A program made the position numbers and the translations under genes. From positions 67,579 to 131,578 of the forward strand of contig DATLFG010000072.1 of the NCBI GenBank assembly GCA_035524955.1: a stretch of 64,000 nucleotides of DNA, in the 5' to 3' direction. Shown here in pieces: positions 57,229 through 64,000 of the stretch (position 1 is its first letter; each line of letters starts with the position of its first letter). The DNA is from CAMLFJ01 sp035524955 (GTDB lineage Bacteria > Methylomirabilota > Methylomirabilia > Rokubacteriales > CSP1-6). The notes beneath the pieces are model-generated. The model searched no databases, was not told where the DNA came from, and worked only from the letters and a program-made list of their open reading frames with translations.

Positions 57229-58278
57229 GTGAGCGAGGCGGTCGAGACGGCGCTGACCCTGCCGGAGGAAGACGTCTACGCGGAGTTCTGCAAACGGGAG
57301 TGGTGCGACGGGCTCCCGTTCGTGCCGCCCACCGCGGAGCGCGTGCGCGCGATGCTGGCCGGGGCCAGGGCGAAGCCCGCCGAATCGCTCGGCGTGATGC
57401 CGCCGCTCTGGCGCGAGTGCGCGGTCGAGAAGCTCGCGGTCAACGCGGTGATGGCGGGCTGCGAGCCGGCGTGCTTCCCGGTGATCGTCGCGGCCACCCA
57501 GGCCCTGCTCGATCCCGCCTTCAATCTCTACGGCGTCCAGGCCACGACGCATCCGGTGGCGCCGCTGGTCGTCGTGACCGGGCCGTACGCGCGCGCGATC
57601 GGGCTGCACGCGGGCTCCGGCCTCTTCGGGCCTGGCTTCCGTGCCAATGCCACGATCGGGCGGGCGATCCGGCTGATCCTGATGAACGTGGGCGGCGGCT
57701 GGCCCGGCCGCGGCGACATGGCCACCCAGGGCAGCCCGGCCAAGTTCTCCTACGCGATCACCGAGCGCGAGGACTCGCCGTGGGAGCCGCTGCACGTGGC
57801 GCTCGGCTTCAAGGCGGAGCAGAGCGTGGTCACCGTGTTCGGCGGCGAGGGCCCGCACAACGTCAACGACCACGTGTCGACCACCGCGACCGGCATCCTC
57901 AACAACGTGGCCGACGTGGCCACCACGCTGGGCTCCAACGTCGGCTGGTACCTCTCGCAGAGCCAGCTGCTGGTCGTGCTCGGGCCGGAGCACGCCGCCA
58001 CCATCGCCGCCGACGGGTTCACCCGCGCGGACGTGCAGCGCTTCGTCTTCGAGAACGCGCGCATGCCGCTCGGCCGCATGAAGCTGGGCGGCATGTGGGG
58101 CATGCACGACTGGCCCACGTGGATGGCCAGGGAGACCGACGATTCGGTGCGGCTGCCACGCGTGCCCGCGGTGGAGGACGTCTACGTGATGGTGGGCGGC
58201 GGCTCGGGGAAGCACTCCTGCGTCGTCCCCAACTGCACGTTCAGCCGCGCGGTCAGCCGCGCCCTCGACCCGGCCTAA
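57229..58278 (+). CDS. Uncharacterised Cys-containing protein next to the UGSC selenoprotein
   Basis: A 349-residue soluble protein I cannot name. Notable blocks: CKREWCDGLPFVPPTAER (about residues 20-37), MAGCEPACFPVIVAATQALL (about 80-99), GSGLFGPGFRANATIGRAIR (about 126-145), and the C-terminal GGGSGKHSCVVPNC. Paired Cys (20/25, 83/87, 334/339, approximate) suggest redox or metal-cluster chemistry. It starts (GTG 57229) seven bases after the selenoprotein stop, so the two are almost certainly co-transcribed and may form one enzyme. It ends overlapping the convergent EamA gene by four bases. Confidence 0.75.
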   Translation: MSEAVETALTLPEEDVYAEFCKREWCDGLPFVPPTAERVRAMLAGARAKPAESLGVMPPLWRECAVEKLAVNAVMAGCEPACFPVIVAATQALLDPAFNLYGVQATTHPVAPLVVVTGPYARAIGLHAGSGLFGPGFRANATIGRAIRLILMNVGGGWPGRGDMATQGSPAKFSYAITEREDSPWEPLHVALGFKAEQSVVTVFGGEGPHNVNDHVSTTATGILNNVADVATTLGSNVGWYLSQSQLLVVLGPEHAATIAADGFTRADVQRFVFENARMPLGRMKLGGMWGMHDWPTWMARETDDSVRLPRVPAVEDVYVMVGGGSGKHSCVVPNCTFSRAVSRALDPA

Positions 58279-59183
58279 CGGCGGACGGTCGCGAGCAGCG
58301 CGATGGCGGCCAGGAGAAGGAGGGCGCCGGCGACGCCGAGCGGGCCCAGGCGCTCGCCGAAGACCACGAGGCCGAGCGTGGTGGCGGTGAGCGGCTCGAG
58401 CAGGGCGACGATGCCGGCGGTGGTGGCCGGCACGCGGTCCAGTCCCGCCGCGAACAGCGCGTAGGCCGCCGCGGTGGGCCCGAGCCCGAGGTAGAGCAGG
58501 AGCGGCCAGCCGGTCGCGATCGCGCGCCCGGGCGCGGCCTCGCCGAGCAACGCGGGCGCGAGGAGGAGCGCGGCCAGGGCGAAGGTGATCGCGGACACCG
58601 CGAGCGGCGTCACGCGCGCCAGGAGCCCCTTTGCGGCCACCGCGTACACGGCGTAAGATATCCCCGCGCCGAACGCGAGAAGCGCCCCCAGTCCGAAGCG
58701 GCCCGCGATCTCGCCGAATCCGCGCGGGCCGACCAGGAGCAGCGCGGTCCCGGCGACTGCCATCCCGAGCGATAGCCGCACGAGCGGGGTCGATCGCTCG
58801 CCGAGGAGGAGGGTCGCCAGCACCGCGATGAGGAGCGGGGCGGAGCAGATGGCGAGGAGCGCGGCGGGCGCCACGCCGACCAGGGTGACCGCGCGGAAGT
58901 AGCAGACCTGGTACGCGGCCATCGCCACGCCGAGCGCCGCGCAGAGCGGCAGATCGGCGAGCGAAGGCCAGGGGCGGCGCGACGGGTGGCGCACGCCGAA
59001 GCGGCCGACGCCGGCGGCGGCGAGCACGAGAACCGGCGCGGCGATGGCGAGGCGGCTCCAGCCGACGAGGAGCGGCGACACGGCGGCCTCGCGCGAGAGT
59101 AGAGTCATGGTGGCACCGGTGGTGCCCCACGAGATGGCGGCGATCGCGATGAGAACCAGGCCGAGCAGCACGGCCCCGAGCAT
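58275..59183 (-). CDS. EamA/DMT-family transporter
   Basis: A 302-residue inner-membrane protein with ten hydrophobic segments in two EamA repeats. AAISWGTTGATMTLL (about residues 13-27) and YQVCYFRAVTLVGVAPAALL (about 86-105) are the first-half signatures. AAYALFAAGLDRVPATTAGI and EPLTATTLGLVVFGERLGPL (about 258-277) are those of the second. These carriers export or import amino acids, nucleosides or metabolites; the substrate is unknown. ATG 59183 is close to the divergent dehydrogenase gene (22-bp gap). Confidence 0.9.
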   Translation of the reverse strand: MLGAVLLGLVLIAIAAISWGTTGATMTLLSREAAVSPLLVGWSRLAIAAPVLVLAAAGVGRFGVRHPSRRPWPSLADLPLCAALGVAMAAYQVCYFRAVTLVGVAPAALLAICSAPLLIAVLATLLLGERSTPLVRLSLGMAVAGTALLLVGPRGFGEIAGRFGLGALLAFGAGISYAVYAVAAKGLLARVTPLAVSAITFALAALLLAPALLGEAAPGRAIATGWPLLLYLGLGPTAAAYALFAAGLDRVPATTAGIVALLEPLTATTLGLVVFGERLGPLGVAGALLLLAAIALLATVRR

Positions 59184-59204
59184 ACAGGAGGCGCGACAGC
59201 AAGC

Positions 59205-60113
59205 ATGAGCGAGCAGATCGGCTTCATCGGGCTTGGCAACATGGGCGTGCCGATGGCGGGGCGTCTGATGGAGGGCGGGTGCGCGCTGGTCGTCAACGAC
59301 ATCCGGCAGGACGCCGCGCGCCCGCTCCTGGCCCGGGGCGCCACGTGGGCCGCATCGCCCGCCGAGGTCGCGGCCGCCGCGCAGACCGTCATCACGATCC
59401 TGCCGACCTCGCGCGAGGTGCGGGACGTGCTGCTGGGGGCGAAGGGGCTGCTCGAGGCGCTGCGGCCGGGGAGCCTCGTAATCGAGATGACCTCGGCCGA
59501 CCCCTCGGCCACCCGCGATCTGGAGCGCGAGGTCGCCGCGCGTGGCTCCGCCCTCATCGACGCGCCGGTCTCGGGCGGGGTGCGCGGGGCGGTCGAGGGT
59601 TCCCTCGCCATCATGGTCGGCGGCGATCCCGCGCTGCTCGAGCGCGCGCGCCCGGTGCTGGCCCGCATGGGCAAGAACATCTTCCACGCCGGTCCGGTCG
59701 GCGCGGGCCACGCGATCAAGCTCGTGAACAACATGTGCTCGGGCGGCATCCTCGCGCTCACCATCGAGGCGGTCGCGGTGGCGGCCCGGTCCGGGGTGGA
59801 CCCGACGCGGGCGGTGGAGATCCTGCAGGCCTCCAGCGGACGCTCCAACGCGAGCGACAACAAGTTCCCGCGGTTCATCCTCAACGGCGCCTTCGACGCG
59901 GGCTTTGCGATCCGTCTCATGATGAAGGATCTCGACGGCTACGGCCGGCTCGCCCAGGAGTCGGGCGTGCCGTCGCCGGTGGCCCGCGCGGCCGCGGAGG
60001 TCTACCGCCTCGCCATGGCCCGCGGCATGGCCGAGCAGGACCACACCGCGATCGCCCGCATCATCGAGGAGTGGGCGGGCGTCTCGCTCCGATCCCGGGG
60101 AGGCACGGCATGA
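59205..60113 (+). CDS. NAD(P)-dependent beta-hydroxyacid dehydrogenase (paralogue 1)
   Basis: A 302-residue enzyme of the 3-hydroxyisobutyrate/tartronate-semialdehyde reductase family. The coenzyme motif IGFIGLGNMGVPMAGRLMEG starts at residue 5; the substrate loop is IDAPVSGGVRGAVEGS (about residues 120-135) and the catalytic Lys sits in GAGHAIKLVNNMCSGG (about 166-181). It would oxidise or reduce a beta-hydroxyacid with NAD(P). The upstream site GGAGGCG supports ATG 59205. It overlaps a second paralogue (ATGA), so the two proteins may act on related substrates or together. Confidence 0.92.
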   Translation: MSEQIGFIGLGNMGVPMAGRLMEGGCALVVNDIRQDAARPLLARGATWAASPAEVAAAAQTVITILPTSREVRDVLLGAKGLLEALRPGSLVIEMTSADPSATRDLEREVAARGSALIDAPVSGGVRGAVEGSLAIMVGGDPALLERARPVLARMGKNIFHAGPVGAGHAIKLVNNMCSGGILALTIEAVAVAARSGVDPTRAVEILQASSGRSNASDNKFPRFILNGAFDAGFAIRLMMKDLDGYGRLAQESGVPSPVARAAAEVYRLAMARGMAEQDHTAIARIIEEWAGVSLRSRGGTA

Positions 60114-61015
60114 CGCGCATCGGCTTCATCGGGGTGGGCACCATGGGGCTGCCCATGGCGAGGAACCTCGTGAAGAAGGGCTTCACGGTGACCGCGTTCG
60201 ACTCCAATCCGGAGGCGGTGAAGGCCGCCGCGGCGGCGGGGATGACCGCGGCGGCCAGCGCGGCGGAGGCGGTGGCCACCGCGGACATCGTGGTGACGAT
60301 GCTGCCCTCCTCGCCGCACGTGGAATCGGTGTACACCGGCGACGGCGGCGTGCTGGCGGCGGCGCGGAAGGGCACGCTGTGCGTGGACATGTCCACCATC
60401 GACCCGGCGGTGTCGCAACGGGTGGCGAAGGCCGCGCAGGAGCGGGGCGTGCGCTTCGTGGACGCGCCCGTCTCGGGCGGGACGCCGCGGGCCACCGACG
60501 GCACGCTCGCCATCATGGTGGGCGGGGCCGCCGCGGATTTCGAGGAGGCCAGGCCGGCGCTGGCCGCGATGGGGACCAACGTCATCCACGTGGGCGCGGT
60601 CGGGAGCGGAGAGGTCGTCAAGCTCTGCAACAATCTCATCGCGGGCGTCGTCGGAGTGGCGGTGAGCGAGGCCTTCCGCATCGCGGAAGGCTTCGGCATG
60701 GACCCCAAGGTCGTCACCGATGTCATCTCCAAGTCTTCCGGCAACACCTTCCTGATGGGCTTCATGCACCCGGTGCCGGGCATCATGCCGACCGCGGCCT
60801 CCAGCAACGAGTACAAGCCGGGCTTCATGACCGATCTCATGTGCAAGGACCTGGGGTTGGCGGTGGACGCGGCGCGGAACCTCAGGGTGCCACTCTTCGT
60901 GACGCCCGCGGCCCAGCAGGTCTACCGCCTCGCCTCCTCCCACGGACTCGGGCGCCGCGACTTCACGAGCGTCTATTCCTTCCTCAAGCCGTCCTCGAGT
61001 CGGGCCCCGGTCTAG
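60110..61015 (+). CDS. NAD(P)-dependent beta-hydroxyacid dehydrogenase (paralogue 2)
   Basis: A 301-residue enzyme of the same family, about as similar to outside members as to its neighbour. IGFIGVGTMGLPMARNLVKK (residues 3-22), VDAPVSGGTPRATDGTLAIM (about 119-138) and the Lys in GSGEVVKLCNNLIAG (about 167-181) are intact. Start ATG 60110 overlaps the stop of paralogue 1. Both genes precede the DUF748 gene by only six bases. Substrate unknown; 3-hydroxyisobutyrate, glyoxylate and tartronate semialdehyde are all possible. Confidence 0.92.
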   Translation: MTRIGFIGVGTMGLPMARNLVKKGFTVTAFDSNPEAVKAAAAAGMTAAASAAEAVATADIVVTMLPSSPHVESVYTGDGGVLAAARKGTLCVDMSTIDPAVSQRVAKAAQERGVRFVDAPVSGGTPRATDGTLAIMVGGAAADFEEARPALAAMGTNVIHVGAVGSGEVVKLCNNLIAGVVGVAVSEAFRIAEGFGMDPKVVTDVISKSSGNTFLMGFMHPVPGIMPTAASSNEYKPGFMTDLMCKDLGLAVDAARNLRVPLFVTPAAQQVYRLASSHGLGRRDFTSVYSFLKPSSSRAPV

Positions 61016-61021
61016 GCGGCG

Positions 61022-64000
61022 ATGCGCGAGATGAGCCGCCGGCAGAAGCGCTGGCTGATCGTCCTGGCCGCCTTGCTGGTGGTGGGCATCGCGTTCATCT
61101 GGACACTGCCCGAGATCGTCAAGTGGCAGGCGCTCAAGCAGATCCCGGCAATCACCGGGCGGGCCGTCGCGATCGAGGACATCGACATCAACCTGTTCAC
61201 CGGGCGGGTGGCGATCAAGAACTTCCGCCTCGCGGAGCCGGATCCGGCCCAGGCCTTCGTCGAGCTCGAGCGGCTGGACGTGCGGGTGGTTCCGTGGTCG
61301 CCCATCTTCGGCCATGTCCGGGTCACGGAGCTGGTGCTCACCGCACCCACCGTGAAGCTGGTGCGCGTGAGCTCGACCGTGTTCAACTTCTCCGACATCC
61401 TGGCCCGGCTCGCGACTACCGCGGGGCCACCGCCGCCGCCGCCCGCCGAGCCCGCGACCAAGTCGCGCTGGACGATCGGGATCGAGCGGTTCGCGCTGAT
61501 CCGGGCCAATATCAACGCGACCGATCGCGCGGTCACCCCGGTGAGCGAGTGGAAGGTGCAGGACCTCTCGATCGACGCGGACAACCTCACGACCAAGCCC
61601 TCGGGGCCGGTCGGCCAGCTGGCGGTGCACGGCGCGCTCAACAACTCGCCGATCGAGTTCTCGGCCCAGGACATCGATCTGACGCCGACCTCGTTCGGCG
61701 GGAAGTTCTCGATCCAGAACTTCAGCCTGCTCCAGGTCCGGCCCTATCTCCCGCCCACGCTGCCCGCCTCGTTGGAGTCCGGCGTCGCGGGCGTGACCAT
61801 GGCCGTCCAGCTCGAGCTGGGGCCGGGGGGCGGGCTCGCGGTCGGACTCGTCACCGGCGACGTGACGTTGACCGGCGTGGCGCTGGCCCAGCCCGGGAAG
61901 CCGACCCCGTTTCTCACGGTGCCGCGGATCGCGGTGGGGCTGAAGGAGGGCAACCTGGTCTCCCGCGTCGTCACCCTGTCGAGCGTGGACATCGAGGGGC
62001 TCGACCTCAAGGCGGTGCGCGACAAGCAGGAGACGATCGATCTGCTCCTGCTGACGAAGAAGCCGGATGGCGACGCCACCGGAGCTTCTGTTTCCAATGC
62101 GCTCGGCTCGCCTTCGGCTGCGCCTCGCAAACCCGGTGCGACGCCTCCCGCCGCTCCGAGCTCTCCCGCACCGGTGAAGCCGGAGGCGGAGTACAAGATC
62201 ACGGTGGAGAAGGTCGCGCTGAAGGGCGGCGCGACGTTCACGGACGAGGCGATCTCGGCGCCGCCGACCGTGCTGAAGCTCGGGGACCTCGCGGTGCAGC
62301 TGGACGACGTGACGTGGCCGAATATCCGGTCCATGAATCTGGCGGCGGCCGCGGAGCTGCCGGGTGGCGGCAAGGTCAACGCGAAGGGCGCGTTGAAGAT
62401 CGAGCCGCTCGACCTGACCGTGACGCTCAACACCCGGAACGCGCCGATCGAGCCGTATCGGGCGTACTTTCCGTTCCCGGCGAGCTTCTCGGGGCGGTTC
62501 AACTCGGACAGCCAGAACCAGGTGCGCATCACCAACGGCAAGCTCACGGTGCGCTCCCGCGGCAAGAGCTGGGCCACCGACCTGGCCGTGAAGACGCCGG
62601 ACGGCACGGAGGCCCCGCTGCGCCTCGAGCGCATGGAGATCGACGGGATCGACTTCGGCTGGCCGACCCACGCGAGGGTAGCCCGGGTGCTGCTGCGGAA
62701 ACCGGCGGCTGAGCTCGAGCGCGCGGCGGACGGCTCGATCGACGTGCAGAAGCTGTTTACCCCGGTCCCGAAGCCGGGAACCCCGGCGGGCGCGCCGGCG
62801 CCGGCGCCCGCGAAAGCGCCGGAGCCGGGACCGAAGGAGCCGGGTCCGCTCGAGACGATGGATCTGCAGTTCAAGGAGATCGTGGTCGAGGACGGGTACG
62901 TGCGCTTCCTCGACCAGACGACCCAGCCGCCGTTCTCCCAGGACATCTCCAAGCTGAGCGTGACGGTCACGGATCTCTCCAACAAGGCGAGCCAGAGGGC
63001 GAACCTGCTGGTGCAGGCGCTCATCGGCGGCGACTCGACGCTCGACATCCGCGGCGAGCTGTCCGCGATCGGGGCCCCCACCTACGTGGACATGGTGGGC
63101 GAGCTGAAGAAGCTGGCGCTGCCCGCCGCCAACCCGTACATGGACGGTATGCTCGGCTGGAGCATCCGACGAGGCGAGCTCACCACCAAGCTCGAGTACA
63201 AGATCGAGGGCGCGAAGCTCGACGCTAAGAACGACATCCTGGTCGGCAACCTGCGCGTCTCCCCCTCGCGAGAGTCCGACGAGGTGAAGAAGCGGATCGG
63301 CCTGCCGCTGGGTCTGATCGTGGCCCTGATCAAGGACGGCAACGGCAACATCCACATCAACGTGCCCCTCACCGGGACCCTCACCGACCGCCAGTTCGAT
63401 TTCGGCGACGCGATCTGGACCGCGGTCCGGAACGTCATCGTGAACATCCTCAAGGCTCCGTTCCGCGCGATCGGCGGATTGTTCACGAGCGGCGACAAGA
63501 TCGACGCGCTCCGGGTGGATCCCCTGGTCTTCGCGGCGGGCAGCCCAGTGCTGAGTCCGGAGCTGGAGCGGCAGACGGTCCGGGTCGCCGACTTCCTCCG
63601 GAAGGCGCCCTTCGTCGGCCTCACCCTCAGCTCGGTCACATCGCCCGCCGACGTGGAGGTGCTCAAGGAGCGCGCGGTGAACGAGCGGATCGAGCAGTTC
63701 CAGAAGGAGCAGGGCATCGCGGACCAGCCCACCGCGCTCCGCCGCTACTTCCAGGCGGTCGTGCGGGACGCGCAGCTCCCGGTGAAGATCGAGGATCAGC
63801 TCCTGCTGCTGCGCCGGCGCGAGCCGCATCCCGCCGCACGACTCGAGGAGCTGCGTCAGAGTCGCCTGGCCGCGACCCGCGAGCGCCTCGCCATGGTGGA
63901 GGGGATACAGGAGACGCGGCTGCAGGTGGTGCCGGAGAAGCCGGGCGCCGGCGGGGCGCCCGTCCCACCCGCCGGCCCGCCGGCCGCCGCTGCGCCTTCC
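61022..64000 (+). CDS. AsmA-like DUF748 family protein, 3' end cut by the window
   Basis: The frame is open from ATG 61022 to the window end (993 codons, no stop). An N-terminal membrane anchor (about residues 11-28) is followed by repeated beta-rich segments with the DUF748 pattern (e.g. VAIKNFRLAEP, LSIDADNLT, IVVEDGYVRFLDQTT, NVPLTGTLTDRQFDFGDAI). Such proteins lie in the periplasm as long beta-rich bridges that help move phospholipids to the outer membrane. A polar Ala/Pro/Ser linker (about residues 355-385) interrupts two repeats. A coiled helix (KERAVNERIEQFQKEQG) precedes a Pro-rich end. An alternative ATG nine bases downstream (61031) is possible. Confidence 0.88.
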   Translation, partial: MREMSRRQKRWLIVLAALLVVGIAFIWTLPEIVKWQALKQIPAITGRAVAIEDIDINLFTGRVAIKNFRLAEPDPAQAFVELERLDVRVVPWSPIFGHVRVTELVLTAPTVKLVRVSSTVFNFSDILARLATTAGPPPPPPAEPATKSRWTIGIERFALIRANINATDRAVTPVSEWKVQDLSIDADNLTTKPSGPVGQLAVHGALNNSPIEFSAQDIDLTPTSFGGKFSIQNFSLLQVRPYLPPTLPASLESGVAGVTMAVQLELGPGGGLAVGLVTGDVTLTGVALAQPGKPTPFLTVPRIAVGLKEGNLVSRVVTLSSVDIEGLDLKAVRDKQETIDLLLLTKKPDGDATGASVSNALGSPSAAPRKPGATPPAAPSSPAPVKPEAEYKITVEKVALKGGATFTDEAISAPPTVLKLGDLAVQLDDVTWPNIRSMNLAAAAELPGGGKVNAKGALKIEPLDLTVTLNTRNAPIEPYRAYFPFPASFSGRFNSDSQNQVRITNGKLTVRSRGKSWATDLAVKTPDGTEAPLRLERMEIDGIDFGWPTHARVARVLLRKPAAELERAADGSIDVQKLFTPVPKPGTPAGAPAPAPAKAPEPGPKEPGPLETMDLQFKEIVVEDGYVRFLDQTTQPPFSQDISKLSVTVTDLSNKASQRANLLVQALIGGDSTLDIRGELSAIGAPTYVDMVGELKKLALPAANPYMDGMLGWSIRRGELTTKLEYKIEGAKLDAKNDILVGNLRVSPSRESDEVKKRIGLPLGLIVALIKDGNGNIHINVPLTGTLTDRQFDFGDAIWTAVRNVIVNILKAPFRAIGGLFTSGDKIDALRVDPLVFAAGSPVLSPELERQTVRVADFLRKAPFVGLTLSSVTSPADVEVLKERAVNERIEQFQKEQGIADQPTALRRYFQAVVRDAQLPVKIEDQLLLLRRREPHPAARLEELRQSRLAATRERLAMVEGIQETRLQVVPEKPGAGGAPVPPAGPPAAAAPS

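Noticed and set aside
60002..63829. A 1275-codon open frame on the minus strand opposite the DUF748 gene
   Set aside because: Its composition (His/Arg/Val/Gly-rich, no recognisable domain) is what antisense reading of a GC-rich gene produces; the plus-strand frame has a membrane anchor and DUF748 patterns.

Overview
The window is about 70% G+C, densely coded and reads as one chromosomal segment of a free-living Gram-negative bacterium. Signs of an outer membrane are lipoproteins with lipoboxes, an LpxL-type acyltransferase, a hopanoid-modifying HpnJ and an AsmA/DUF748 protein. No rRNA, tRNA, CRISPR array, phage or complete insertion sequence was found. The mix of Liv-type uptake, HpcH/HpaI aldolase, EttA, class I aldolase, a UGSC selenoprotein and hopanoid genes resembles uncultured soil or groundwater lineages such as Rokubacteria/Methylomirabilota. 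That placement is inference from gene content, not a phylogenetic result.

Layout. 1-3.7 kb: the end of an HpcH/HpaI aldolase gene and a sugar-type ABC importer (binding protein plus two permeases; no ATPase here). 3.8-9.97 kb: YbaK-like deacylase, enoyl-CoA hydratase, a split cyclopropane-fatty-acid synthase with a flavoprotein gene between its two parts, DinB-like protein and an acyl-CoA synthetase. 10-16 kb: a heme-c-sensing class III cyclase, a secreted protein, an MFS carrier, the gluconeogenic pair fructose-1,6-bisphosphatase and class I aldolase, and a small secreted protein. 16-21 kb (minus strand): a liv operon in the order G-F-H-M-K, with an 80-bp tandem repeat between F and H. 21-31.8 kb: ettA, PPOX flavoprotein, DAO-type oxidase, a soluble multi-GAF sensor kinase with its LuxR-type regulator, a lone receiver, SDR, ribonuclease D and an internally duplicated membrane protein. 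31.9-47.4 kb: a lipid/polyketide-like region with a ketoreductase-type SDR, a papain-like-looking lipoprotein, LPLAT, four ketosynthase-family genes, ACP, a glycosyltransferase-flavoenzyme fusion, a MacB/LolCDE-like exporter, an ArnT-like transferase, DedA and HpnJ. It resembles aryl-polyene/xanthomonadin-type clusters without a recognisable dehydratase. 47.6-51.3 kb: serA, a cupin and small proteins. 51.3-56.6 kb (minus): gluconokinase, an RpiB-Pgi fusion and zwf, a pentose-phosphate operon. 56.7-58.3 kb: a UGSC selenoprotein read through an in-frame UGA, and a Cys-containing partner. 58.3-64 kb: EamA transporter, two tandem beta-hydroxyacid dehydrogenases and a DUF748/AsmA protein cut by the window end.

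Most striking observations. (1) A selenoprotein gene whose UGA is followed at once by Gly-Ser-Cys and a compact SECIS-like hairpin. (2) A dispersed palindromic element that sits in frame inside two protein genes and once inside a large intergenic hairpin. (3) Unusual fusions and splits: RpiB-Pgi, GT2-halogenase-like flavoenzyme, and a CFA synthase in two genes. (4) Many genes have a -10-like box only 7-12 nt before the start codon, suggesting leaderless transcripts.
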